Below, one piece after another: positions 44,855-53,457 of a DNA stretch of 64,000 nucleotides; the first letter of the stretch is position 1, and every line of letters starts with the position of its first letter. A program made the position numbers and the translations under genes. Below the pieces are notes generated by a model that saw nothing but the letters and a program-made list of their open reading frames with translations, did not search any database and was not told where the DNA came from. This stretch comes from Bdellovibrio bacteriovorus W (GTDB lineage: Bacteria > Bdellovibrionota > Bdellovibrionia > Bdellovibrionales > Bdellovibrionaceae). Location of the stretch: positions 744,001-808,000 of the forward strand of contig CP002190.1 of assembly GCA_000525675.1 (NCBI GenBank), read 5' to 3'.

Positions 44855-45536
44855 TATCCTGATCGAGATTAAAGACTTGGAGTATCGCTACAATGAAGAC
44901 GCTTCTCCAACTCTTGTGATTCCAGAATTTTCTGTAGTGCGTGGCGAAGAGCTTTTCCTCTATGGCCCCAGTGGGTCGGGCAAGACAACATTGTTAGAGA
45001 TCTTAGCTGGGATCTTGCAGCCACAGAAGGGTTCCGTGAAAATCCTAGGGATGGATTTCTCTTCCATGAGCTCCGCAGAGCGCGACGCCTTTCGTGCCGA
45101 GCACATGGGATATGTCTTTCAAAGCTTCAATCTTATTCCTTACCTCAGTGTTCTTGAAAACATACAACTGCCTTTGCATTTAAGTGCAAATCGCCGTGCA
45201 CGTCTGGGGAGCGTGGATGCTGAAATGGTTATTCGCGCTATTTGTGGAAACCTTGGCATCGCTGATCTTCTTGGTAAAAAAGTGATCGAGTTAAGTGTGG
45301 GGCAGCAGCAACGAGTCGCCGTGGCAAGAGCCTTGCTTGGCAAGCCAGATTTGATTTTAGCAGATGAGCCGACTTCGGCCCTCGATGTTGAGCATCGCGA
45401 GAAGTTCTTAAAACTGATGTTTGAGATTTCTGAACTTTATGGAACAACAGTTGTTTTTGTCTCTCATGATCGCAGCATTGAAAAGCTATTCAGTCGTTCT
45501 ATTTCTTTAGAATCCATCAACGGGACAGCACAATGA
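44841..45536 (+). CDS. ABC transporter ATP-binding protein (LolD/MacB type)
   Basis: 231 aa, starting at TTG 44841 inside the end of the DUF2796 gene. Walker A GPSGSGKTT, Q-loop VFQSFNLIPYLSV, Walker B PDLILADEPTSALD and switch histidine VFVSHD are intact. The signature motif reads ELSVGQQQRVAVARAL, with valine where LSGGQ has glycine. The overlap with both neighbours (14 bp upstream, 4 bp downstream) indicates an operon with the FtsX-like permease. Substrate unknown; context suggests metal or envelope function. Confidence 0.9.
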   Translation: MSSSNILIEIKDLEYRYNEDASPTLVIPEFSVVRGEELFLYGPSGSGKTTLLEILAGILQPQKGSVKILGMDFSSMSSAERDAFRAEHMGYVFQSFNLIPYLSVLENIQLPLHLSANRRARLGSVDAEMVIRAICGNLGIADLLGKKVIELSVGQQQRVAVARALLGKPDLILADEPTSALDVEHREKFLKLMFEISELYGTTVVFVSHDRSIEKLFSRSISLESINGTAQ

Positions 45537-46774
45537 TTTTTCTTAAGTTAGCTTTAAAGTCCTTGCGCAATAGAATGTTTTCATCTGTTTTGACGGTGAT
45601 CTCTATCGCACTCAGTGTGGCGTTACTCCTTTCAGTAGATCGCGCTAAGCGCGCGGCAGAGGAAGGATTTACTCAAGCCATCAGTAAGACGGACTTAATT
45701 GTCGGAGCACGCAGTGGTTCGTTACAGTTAATTCTTTATACGGTTTTTAATATGGGAAATGCGACTCATAATATTTCCTACGATACCTACCAGAAGGTTC
45801 GCGAAAATCCAGCTATTGATTGGACGATTCCATACTCATTAGGGGATTCTCATAAAGGATATCGTGTCGTTGGTACTAACTCAGACTTTTTTAAACACTA
45901 TCATTATCGCGGAAATCGCACTGTCGATTTAGCTAAGGGGAATGAGTTTTCCTCGCTGTGGGACGTGGTCATCGGTTCTGAAGTGGCAAGAAAGTTACGT
46001 TACTCGGTAGGGGAGAGAATTGTTCTTACTCATGGTGTGACTCGTGGTGAAGGTTTTCAACACCATGACGACAGACCCTTTACAGTGACGGGAATTTTGG
46101 AGCCGACAGGCACAGCTTTGGACCGTGCGGTTTATATTTCCCTAGAGGGAATGGAAGCTCTGCATATGGACTGGCAAAGTGGGCAGTTCAAAAATGTGGG
46201 GGACGTTAAAGATGTCAAAGTCGAAACCATCACCGCTTTTTTTGTTGGAGCTAAATCAAGAATTGAAACACTCTCTTTGCAACGTGCGATCAATAACTTT
46301 AAAGACGAACCTCTGTTAGCGATTATTCCAGGGGTGGCTTTGAGTGAGTTATGGCATGGCCTTTCTTATGTTGAAGGGACGCTGAAGGCAATTTCTTGGA
46401 TGGTCGTCATTGTCGGTCTTGTTGGGATGCTGATTGCTTTAACATCTACGCTGAACGAACGTCGCCGCGAGATGGCGATCCTCAGAGCTCTTGGCGCAAC
46501 GGCGACTCAGATTAGTGGGTTGTTGGTGTTTGAATCCTGCCTGCTGACGCTGTCGGGGATAGTTTTGGGCGTTGTGATCACAGGGCTTTTGACTCTGGTT
46601 CTAAGCCCTTGGTTGATTACTACTTTTGGAATTTATATCGCAGGTAAGTTTTTCAGCTCAACGATGTGGATCTATATTGCAGCCACGCTGACTGGTGGAG
46701 TCTTGATTGGTTTCATTCCAGCGATTCGCGCTCGTACCACGGCGCTTAAAGACGGCCTCTCTGTTAGACAGTAA
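45533..46774 (+). CDS. FtsX/MacB-type ABC transporter permease
   Basis: 413 aa. One N-terminal membrane helix (FSSVLTVISIALSVALLLSV), a large exported MacB-PCD-like domain (~50-280), and three C-terminal membrane helices with the FtsX pattern (ISWMVVIVGLVGMLIALTST, NERRREMAILRALGATA, and the last around IYIAATLTGGVLIGF). The coupling sequence RRREMAILRALGAT is characteristic. It pairs with the ATPase upstream. Such four-helix transporters act as mechanotransmitters, not classical channels; role here inferred from the gene group. Confidence 0.9.
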   Translation: MIFLKLALKSLRNRMFSSVLTVISIALSVALLLSVDRAKRAAEEGFTQAISKTDLIVGARSGSLQLILYTVFNMGNATHNISYDTYQKVRENPAIDWTIPYSLGDSHKGYRVVGTNSDFFKHYHYRGNRTVDLAKGNEFSSLWDVVIGSEVARKLRYSVGERIVLTHGVTRGEGFQHHDDRPFTVTGILEPTGTALDRAVYISLEGMEALHMDWQSGQFKNVGDVKDVKVETITAFFVGAKSRIETLSLQRAINNFKDEPLLAIIPGVALSELWHGLSYVEGTLKAISWMVVIVGLVGMLIALTSTLNERRREMAILRALGATATQISGLLVFESCLLTLSGIVLGVVITGLLTLVLSPWLITTFGIYIAGKFFSSTMWIYIAATLTGGVLIGFIPAIRARTTALKDGLSVRQ

Positions 46775-48598
46775 TTAGGCCGCTTGAATCTTAACTTTAT
46801 CAGCACTCTCTGCTTCATAATCAGAGTAGGGAGTGCGAACTTCTACCATCGATCCATCCTCTGCGCGATAACCTCTGACTTTGAACATCTTCAAGGCTTC
46901 CGAGCGACCTTTCACTTCCGCAGCTCCAGCAAGTTCAATTTGAAACTCGTCACCGATTTTTTCAATGACTGAATCTGAGATCAGCAAATCTGCGCCAAAA
47001 GCCTTCGTTGAAGCTTCAATTCGCGAGGCCGTGTTCACTGTGTTACCAATGACGGTGTACTCCATGCGTTCATCAGAACCAATGGTGCCAGAAATCGCAG
47101 AACCTGCGTGCAGGCCCATTCCTATATTGATAGGAGGTTGATTTCTAGCAATGCGTTTTTCATTTAAAAACTCCAAAGCTCTGCGCATTTCCAAACAAGC
47201 GCGCACCGCTTGGTGAGCATCTCGCTCTGTGCTTTGCGGGGCACCCCAAACAGCCATAATCGCATCGCCGATAAATTTATCAACGACACCACCATGAGAG
47301 TTGATGATTTTCACCATCACTTCAAAGTATTCATTGAGCATCTCGACGACTTCTTCCGGAGATCTTTTTTCAGAGAAAGCTGTGAAACCGCGAATATCAG
47401 AGAAGAAGACGACGACGTTTTTGGCTTGGCCACCAACCCCGATGTCTTTGCTGATAAGGTCTTCTGCGACTGAAGAACCGTGGAACTTTGAGAATAAGCT
47501 TTTCACTTTGTCGCGCTCTTTAAGTCCTTCGGTCATGTGGTCGAAGGCTTCTGCAAGATCGCCGACTTCGTCCTGAGAGCGTACAAGGCTTCGCGCTTTG
47601 ACGTCAAAATTACCCTTAGAGACAAGGTTGATAAGTCCTGCCAACTTTTCAATAGGAGAGGTGAGAGTCATGGAGAATAAAAAGATAAAGAAAATAGCCA
47701 GTGACACCGCAGAGCCTGCGACAAAGATGGCACGGCGACGAACTTCTTTTGAAACTTCCAAGATAATATCCTCAGAAATTTGCGACACGACAGCGCCGCC
47801 AAAAGAGGTTTTTACGGAAGCTCCAAAATAGTTTGTCTTATTGGATTCATCGACAAACTTCGTCTGATATTGTGGAGCTTTTTGAGCCAGAGCTTTTTGC
47901 ACAAAAGAATTTCCCATCATTGATGCGCGTGCCGTTGAAAGCTTCTCATTTTTGTGGGCAAGTAAAGTCCCGTGCTTATCAATTAAAAATTGGGTTCTCT
48001 CAGAGGGATCAGAGAACGGTTTTTCAAAAACAGACAGTGCAATATCAGCGAGGGCGATATGTGAGATTTTACCTTGGGCATCTTTAACCAAAGGGATGCC
48101 AATAGTGATCAAAGCAGGGCCATTAGTGTAAGAAGCGTTGACAAGTTCAATGCTTCCTTCAGAAACAGCTCTGAAGGGGAACTTCTGCCAAGCACGCAGA
48201 TGAATAAAGTAACTAGAATTTAAATTGAAGGGACTTAAGAGTTCATTTTTCTGACGTTGCGCAATTGTTTGTACAGTGCCGTTTCCAATTCGGATCACTT
48301 CAATAGAATAGATACTGCGATCTTTTCTAAAATTTAGATCAAAAGAGTTATCTATGCGCTCGGCTTGAGACTCTTTAAGAAGAGTGCTTGCGTAGTTAGT
48401 AATTTTATCTACGTAGCTTGTGGTGATGGCGTCAATTTCTTTAGATTTTGCCATCGCGGCTTCAAGATTGGCGATATCAACTTGTTCCGCAGATTTTTTT
48501 TCAAAATAGTCTGAAGAGATCCAAGTGATCGTCCCAGTCGCGATGACTAGAATTAGAATCGTCACGGAGATTAGTTTGGTTGAAATAGGGATTCTCAT
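46775..48598 (-). CDS. Membrane adenylate/guanylate cyclase with exported sensor, HAMP and class III catalytic domain
   Basis: 607 aa from the second of two adjacent ATGs (48598; AGGAG five bases upstream). Membrane helix at ~7-25, a Cache-like exported sensor (~35-275), a second membrane helix (~285-305), HAMP (~310-360) and a class III cyclase domain (~390-560). Catalytic details: FFSDIRGFTAF and KFIGDAIMAVWG supply metal-binding aspartates and the specificity lysine; EYTVIGNTVNTASRIE has Thr at the second specificity position, favouring ATP, but Asn replaces the Asp common after VIG. Product is probably cAMP. It is last in an operon with a FecR-like protein and an outer-membrane barrel. 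Confidence 0.9.
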   Translation of the reverse strand: MRIPISTKLISVTILILVIATGTITWISSDYFEKKSAEQVDIANLEAAMAKSKEIDAITTSYVDKITNYASTLLKESQAERIDNSFDLNFRKDRSIYSIEVIRIGNGTVQTIAQRQKNELLSPFNLNSSYFIHLRAWQKFPFRAVSEGSIELVNASYTNGPALITIGIPLVKDAQGKISHIALADIALSVFEKPFSDPSERTQFLIDKHGTLLAHKNEKLSTARASMMGNSFVQKALAQKAPQYQTKFVDESNKTNYFGASVKTSFGGAVVSQISEDIILEVSKEVRRRAIFVAGSAVSLAIFFIFLFSMTLTSPIEKLAGLINLVSKGNFDVKARSLVRSQDEVGDLAEAFDHMTEGLKERDKVKSLFSKFHGSSVAEDLISKDIGVGGQAKNVVVFFSDIRGFTAFSEKRSPEEVVEMLNEYFEVMVKIINSHGGVVDKFIGDAIMAVWGAPQSTERDAHQAVRACLEMRRALEFLNEKRIARNQPPINIGMGLHAGSAISGTIGSDERMEYTVIGNTVNTASRIEASTKAFGADLLISDSVIEKIGDEFQIELAGAAEVKGRSEALKMFKVRGYRAEDGSMVEVRTPYSDYEAESADKVKIQAA

Positions 48599-48606
48599 CA
48601 TATCTC

Positions 48607-48840
48607 CTAAAATGCCCACTCGGCAAAAATGTTGAGGTAATTACCGACTACAGTGGATTCATTCTTATCGCCATCAGTTGCAAGGTTTGAATTGTTAGGA
48701 ACTGCGCTGTATGAAATTTTGTCTTCGCGACGAGCATAGCCGACAAGACCTGTGAAGTTTTCTGTAAAGCGATAGCTTCCTAAGAATCCAAATTGTGTTG
48801 AAAGTGTTGGATGCAGATCACGTCCATTGGGAGTTTTCAT
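48607..48840 (-). CDS. C-terminal end of the outer-membrane barrel, out of frame with its N-terminal part
   Basis: 77 codons reading beta-barrel strands (TLSTQFGFLGSYRFTENFTG, YLNIFAEWAF) with a final phenylalanine, the beta-signal for outer-membrane insertion. No ribosome site. It overlaps the 3' end of 48818-50236 by 23 bp, and the two join after ...HMYISLVW if one base of the GGG run near 48840 is removed (or two are added). It is therefore the missing end of the neighbouring protein and not a separate gene. Confidence 0.8.
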   Translation of the reverse strand: MKTPNGRDLHPTLSTQFGFLGSYRFTENFTGLVGYARREDKISYSAVPNNSNLATDGDKNESTVVGNYLNIFAEWAF

Positions 48841-50236
48841 CCCAAACTAAAGAAATATACATATGAGCATTCGCCTGAAGTCCCAGGCGGGGAGTGAGAG
48901 AGTACCAATATTCTCCACCGAGATGAGCACCAAGGGCTGCTATATTATAGTCACTTGTAGAGTGCGTGTGCGGATCGCCGACGGTTTCAGGCAATTCTTT
49001 ATAATAAGGACCTGCCTGCAGGCGAACCTCTGCACGGTCGCTGACTAAACGGCGATAGACGGCATTGGCCTCAAGTGAAGCAAAAGTTTTAGTGTCACCA
49101 TTAAAAGTAAAACCACTGAGGTCCATAATACCTAAGAATCCCCATGTTTCGCGCGGCTTAAACCAACCCAAACCGACACGTGCCGTTCCACCAAGAGCGT
49201 CGTAAGAAACCGCAGAGTTATGCTCTGGATTTTTTGAAGCGTATTGAATCTCTGTCACCAAATAGCTTGCGATGCCGTACCAGCCGGAAGCTCTTTCAAT
49301 AGATCTTCGCATGATGACTTTCATTTCAGCGGCAGGGGAACGATCACCGTTAATCACCGTAAATTGAGTTTTCGCAAGTGCGCTCGATTTACGCAGATGT
49401 CCTTTGCTGCGAACTACTACTTGGTAGTTTCCACCTGGCCAAGTGCTATCAAAATCGAGCATTTCCGTTGCGGTGTTTTCAAAGACTTTAAAACGAGCCC
49501 ACTTTTTTTGTTGAACATCGTACTTAAAGATCACCACGTCATAGTTTTCAGTATATGCAGGCTTTGTCCAACGGATGTCCCTTACGAATTCAGACTCAGG
49601 TTTAGTAATCTTGGGCGCCGAAAGTTCTTTACCAATCACCGTGAAATTGATTGTTTGACTGGTTTCACTGCGAATTCCGCGATTACTTCCAGCTACAACT
49701 TTCCAAGAGTATTGATTAGCTACTGGAACTGTGAGGGAGTGTTTATTTTTTTCAATTTTTTTACTATCAATGACAACACCGTTGCCATCGAAAATTTCAA
49801 TCTCGTAAAAATCAGCACCATCGACAGGTGCCCAAGTAAGGTTTACCAAACTCTTTTCAGACTCTGAAGTTGATAAGATCGCCGCCGCGCGAGGCTCCAT
49901 TTTAGAAACAGGATCAAGTCCTACGTGGAAGTCACTATCAGGGCTCCAGTCTCCAGGAACGTTTCGATGATCTGAAGAACGAAGACGAATAATATAGTTG
50001 CCTGGCGCTAGATGGCCTTTCCAAGAAGGAAGGGCCACTTTAAAAGTGTGGCGTTTTCCTTGAGAGATATCTTCTTTGGCTTCGTTTGGTGCGCGGCGAA
50101 TTTCAAGTTCATAATTCTTCGCGCCTTCAATAGCTTCCCATTCAAAACTTACAAGACGACGATAGGGCGCCGAAGCCTGTGCTGGGCTTTCTAAAAAAAG
50201 AATCGCAAAAATAAATGCTAGAAAGAGTCCCTTCAT
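48818..50236 (-). CDS. Outer-membrane protein with FN3-like modules and beta-barrel domain (frameshifted at 3' end)
   Basis: 472 aa before the break. Signal peptide (ESPAQA, ~22). Residues ~25-290 are three FN3/Ig-like modules with repeated SFEWEAIEGAKNYELEIRRA / NLTWAPVDGADFYEIEIFDG patterns. From ~300 on there are barrel-type strands (ASGWYGIASYLVTEIQYA, ARVGLGWFKP, VRLQAGPYY, RLGLQANAHMYISLVW). The frame then runs into NSQWT and stops, while the real end lies in 48607-48840. The ATG follows the FecR gene's stop with no gap, so they are cotranscribed. Probably an envelope sensor or structural protein working with the FecR-like protein, sharing its FN3 style. Confidence 0.8.
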   Translation of the reverse strand: MKGLFLAFIFAILFLESPAQASAPYRRLVSFEWEAIEGAKNYELEIRRAPNEAKEDISQGKRHTFKVALPSWKGHLAPGNYIIRLRSSDHRNVPGDWSPDSDFHVGLDPVSKMEPRAAAILSTSESEKSLVNLTWAPVDGADFYEIEIFDGNGVVIDSKKIEKNKHSLTVPVANQYSWKVVAGSNRGIRSETSQTINFTVIGKELSAPKITKPESEFVRDIRWTKPAYTENYDVVIFKYDVQQKKWARFKVFENTATEMLDFDSTWPGGNYQVVVRSKGHLRKSSALAKTQFTVINGDRSPAAEMKVIMRRSIERASGWYGIASYLVTEIQYASKNPEHNSAVSYDALGGTARVGLGWFKPRETWGFLGIMDLSGFTFNGDTKTFASLEANAVYRRLVSDRAEVRLQAGPYYKELPETVGDPHTHSTSDYNIAALGAHLGGEYWYSLTPRLGLQANAHMYISLVWDENSQWT

Positions 50237-52033
50237 TTAATTCACTTGAATCCTTTTTAGTGTCGGAGCTTTGACGTTGGACTTATCTGGAACAATCAAT
50301 TTTCTGGCAGGTGAGGCCTGTCCCATCCGTCCGTGATTATCCTCGGCAACGATTTCAATTTCGTACTCTCCGGGTAGGAGATTGCGTAGGGCCGTTTTGT
50401 TGTTTTGATATTTGCTGCGGCGAACTTCTTTGCCGTTCTTACGAATCGTCAACCAGTAGTCCTTTGCGCCGTCAATTTCTTGCCACTCTAAACTTGTTCT
50501 ACCATCCATGCTGGCGCGTAAAGGCCCCTCCGCAGGATAAAATTGAACTGAAGGTAATAGAGGGAGTGGAACTACGTTGAAAATTTTAGAAGGACTTGTC
50601 GCAATGACTAAGCCGTTGCTATCTAACGCTTCAATGGAAGCGATATAGCGCCCTGGTTTGTTCAGTGGAGCTTTAAACTGTGTACCCTTTAAATCTAAGC
50701 GTGCTGCTTTTAAACGAGTGGATTCTTCTTCCACATGAACGCGCCAAAGACTGACGTTGTCGGCGTTATTGGCTTTCCATGAGAAATCCAGTTGTGGTGC
50801 TTGGATGTAAAAGTAATTTTCTTGTTCCGTGTTCTCACCAAATTGAATGTTCACCTTTTCTGGGATAGCCGCCAAAGAGCGAGCTTTCTCCGGAGAGGAA
50901 AGTGTAAAAGATTGCAGGCGCCCTACGATAGGTTTATTAGAACCGTCAAAGTAAGAGCTCATGCGCCAATAGAAAACACCAGGTGGTAGAGCAAGGACAG
51001 TGTAGGAGTCTTCCGTGGCGAAATTCTTTTCGGTAATTTTATGCTTAAGATCTGGATCTGACCAAACTTCGAGTGTCGACATCTTTGTGTCATCACTTTT
51101 TTGCCATTTGAATGTCATATCATAGGAATCTTCAGTAATTGGAATGATCGCTGAGGCCAATGGGAAGACAACGGTCGGGGCATAGCGCGCGACAATTTCA
51201 ACTCTATAGGTTGGAGATTCAGCAATGACTTTTCCATCAGGAGTGGCCGCAGTTAGTTTCCAAAAGTGGCGCCCAAATGGAAGGCTGATGGCAGTGTGTG
51301 ATTGATTTATAGGAACAACTTGCGCTTCTTTCAAGAGACGACGAGATGGTCCTGTCCATACTGTGACTTGTGTCTCTCTAGGAAAACCTTGCCACTGAAA
51401 CGGGATGGGAGAAAGATCGTCCACGTTTTTTAAAATAGGGCGCGTTGGCAATGGAGTGAGAATTCGAACATTCGTTCTGTTTTCAACATCACGACTTTCT
51501 CCGTTACTTCCTTTAATAGAAGCTTTACCTTCTAGAACTTGAACGTCGACGGTACCACTGCGTGATTTTGAAAGTGAGGCGGAGGCTTTTGAGAGATCCA
51601 CTTTTCCACTGTCAGAGTTGAGGACGATGGCTGGTTGTTTATCGGAAGTATTCTTAGCGTTGACGAATAAGCTACCTTCCATCAAATCCAGCGCAATATC
51701 ACCATTGTCTTTTTTAATAACAATCAAAGAATCTGGCTCCAAATCAAGAAAGGAGTCAGAGTCCACGAATTGGATTCGCACTTCGCCGCGTTCACTCGTG
51801 CGAACAGCTTCTCCGTTATAGAGAGGTTCTCCTGTGTAGATGAGCTGCCACAGTAGGCGACTGGCGGGACGTCTTTGAATATCATCTTGAAGCTTTGCAA
51901 CGTAAGCGACAGGTTTCTCGGCCCCGCGGTCAGAATTGTCGGAAGCAGAGTGTTTATACCAGAGATAAGTACCTGTAAAAACAGACGATGAAATAACTGC
52001 TGCAATAGCAAGACGCTGAATCTGTTTTTTCAT
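50237..52033 (-). CDS. FecR-domain protein with FN3/Ig-like repeats, membrane-anchored
   Basis: 598 aa. One N-terminal membrane segment (LAIAAVISSSVFTGTYLWY), then a FecR-type domain at ~75-190: LYNGEAVRTSERGEVRIQF, LEPDSLIVI, EGSLFVNA, VLEGKASIKG. The remaining ~400 residues are four or five FN3-like modules (FKWQKSDDTKMSTLEVWSDP, FYWRMSSY, SLEWQEIDGAKDYWLTIRK). FecR domains occur in periplasmic regulators, but here there is no sigma factor; the partners are an outer-membrane barrel and an adenylate cyclase. First gene of that three-gene operon. Role in envelope sensing is inference. Confidence 0.82.
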   Translation of the reverse strand: MKKQIQRLAIAAVISSSVFTGTYLWYKHSASDNSDRGAEKPVAYVAKLQDDIQRRPASRLLWQLIYTGEPLYNGEAVRTSERGEVRIQFVDSDSFLDLEPDSLIVIKKDNGDIALDLMEGSLFVNAKNTSDKQPAIVLNSDSGKVDLSKASASLSKSRSGTVDVQVLEGKASIKGSNGESRDVENRTNVRILTPLPTRPILKNVDDLSPIPFQWQGFPRETQVTVWTGPSRRLLKEAQVVPINQSHTAISLPFGRHFWKLTAATPDGKVIAESPTYRVEIVARYAPTVVFPLASAIIPITEDSYDMTFKWQKSDDTKMSTLEVWSDPDLKHKITEKNFATEDSYTVLALPPGVFYWRMSSYFDGSNKPIVGRLQSFTLSSPEKARSLAAIPEKVNIQFGENTEQENYFYIQAPQLDFSWKANNADNVSLWRVHVEEESTRLKAARLDLKGTQFKAPLNKPGRYIASIEALDSNGLVIATSPSKIFNVVPLPLLPSVQFYPAEGPLRASMDGRTSLEWQEIDGAKDYWLTIRKNGKEVRRSKYQNNKTALRNLLPGEYEIEIVAEDNHGRMGQASPARKLIVPDKSNVKAPTLKRIQVN

Positions 52034-52155
52034 GTTACCTCCTTGAATCTATTTCGGCTGGAGTGAGCATAAGTTTTATAGTTCTAAGGTCTAGACAGGG
52101 CCGAAACTGTGAGTATTATTAGAGAAGTTTAAGAATTTGAAGGCGGAGCGTGGCC

Positions 52156-52641
52156 ATGAGTACAAAAAATTATATAACTCCCTCAGGTTTAGCTGGACTA
52201 AGAGAGGAGCTTCATCAGTTGTTGCAAGTCGAACGTCCAAAGGTCGTTGAGGTGGTGGCTTGGGCCGCAAGCAATGGGGATCGTTCTGAGAATGCCGATT
52301 ATCAATATGGGAAACGTCGTCTGCGTGAGATCGACAAACGTGTTCATTTTCTTACTAAGCGTATTGAAGATGCTGAGGTTGTAGATCCACTGGCGATGAA
52401 GGGCGAGAAAGTTCTTTTTAGCGCCACAGTCACAGTGATGAACGAAGATGAGGAAGAGATTGTCTATCAAATCGTCGGCGAAGATGAGACAAATCCAAAG
52501 TTAGGCAGAATCTCGTGGAAGTCCCCGGTGGCTAAAGCTCTTCTAGGTAAAAAACTTGGCGACGAAGTGCGAATCGTTAAGCCTGCAGGCGAAGAATTTG
52601 TGACGATCGAAAACGTGGAATACAAACAGATCTCGAACTGA
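52156..52641 (+). CDS. greB: Transcription elongation factor GreB
   Basis: Rescues stalled RNA polymerase by stimulating transcript cleavage. 161 aa from the ATG at 52156 (a GTG two codons upstream is possible). N-terminal coiled coil with YITPSGLAGLREELHQLL and GDRSENADYQYGKRRLREID, where the acidic tip DRSENAD is at the usual place; the C-terminal FKBP-like domain ends ISWKSPVAKALLGKKLGDEV. The pattern YQYGKRRLREIDKRVHFLTKR points to GreB over GreA. Confidence 0.93.
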   Translation: MSTKNYITPSGLAGLREELHQLLQVERPKVVEVVAWAASNGDRSENADYQYGKRRLREIDKRVHFLTKRIEDAEVVDPLAMKGEKVLFSATVTVMNEDEEEIVYQIVGEDETNPKLGRISWKSPVAKALLGKKLGDEVRIVKPAGEEFVTIENVEYKQISN

Positions 52642-52677
52642 TTCAAAAAATATTTTAAAAAATAAATCAGCTCGCTT

Positions 52678-53364
52678 TTACTTGATAGAGAAGAAAAAGC
52701 GACTGAGCCAAAGTTTCATGCTGGGATAGTGTTGAGGAGTGAGGCCTGAGTCGGTGACTTTGACTCGCATAATTGCTTCGGGCTGAATGCTTTGAGAAAG
52801 TGCGACGCTAAGTAAGTTGTGTTTGGGAGGTTGAGGAAAGGTCTCTAACCAAGAACTTTTACTAAAGCCCCAAGTTTCGCAAAAGAAATCACTCGAAGTC
52901 GTGCGGTTTTTTTCTAAAATGATCTTAGCAAAAAGCTCGTCATGTTGAAGGCGTTTTGACTTTTCAATTTTCAGTTTTGTGAAGTTACGTTCCCCCCAGG
53001 CCCATTTCTTCTCACTGATTGTCGTCTGCAGAACTTTGAATAAGTCTCCAAGAGGAGTGGCAAGGTTTTCATCTGCGACAATGATGAACTCTCCACGCGC
53101 AGAAAGAATCGCACGATGAAGTGCTGAGGTCTTTGTTCCGCGCTCTTCTAATTCAACTAAAGAAAGAAAACCATCCGAGTTGTCAGGCTTCTCCTGAGGA
53201 GGGGCTTTTGCGGGATTGAGCCAAATTACTTCGTAGGGCGTTTGAAAGCGCCCGAAGAAGGCTCTGATATCAGCGAGAGAACGCTGCATTGTGGCGAGCT
53301 TTGGCCCGCTTTTATAGCTGTGTATTACTAAAGTAAAATGAACTTGTGAATCTCGCTCTGTCAT
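52678..53364 (-). CDS. Glycosyltransferase family 2-like protein, possibly non-catalytic
   Basis: About 228 aa. The beginning (FTLVIHSYKSGPKLATMQRS), then YEVIWLN, TSALHRAILSARGEFIIVADENLATP, follow the GT-A fold of family 2, where the last would be the GExxxxxDaD metal site; here it reads VADENLATP, so only part of the DxD motif is present. No membrane segments. The start is uncertain (ATG 53364 or 53382; neither has a good ribosome site). It might transfer a sugar with altered metal use or be a binding protein. Divergent from the Slt gene. Confidence 0.55.
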   Translation of the reverse strand: MTERDSQVHFTLVIHSYKSGPKLATMQRSLADIRAFFGRFQTPYEVIWLNPAKAPPQEKPDNSDGFLSLVELEERGTKTSALHRAILSARGEFIIVADENLATPLGDLFKVLQTTISEKKWAWGERNFTKLKIEKSKRLQHDELFAKIILEKNRTTSSDFFCETWGFSKSSWLETFPQPPKHNLLSVALSQSIQPEAIMRVKVTDSGLTPQHYPSMKLWLSRFFFSIK

Positions 53365-53457
53365 GCGGTTAGATAATATCAATATTTCCTTTAATCGCTA
53401 TTAGTTTCTGGGTATGGTAGCAAAAATGACTTGAACGGACGTCAGCGGGAGATTGCT

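Noticed and set aside
47210-49867. Long plus-strand ORFs over the cyclase and barrel genes
   Set aside because: Antisense of well-supported minus-strand genes; no recognisable protein content.
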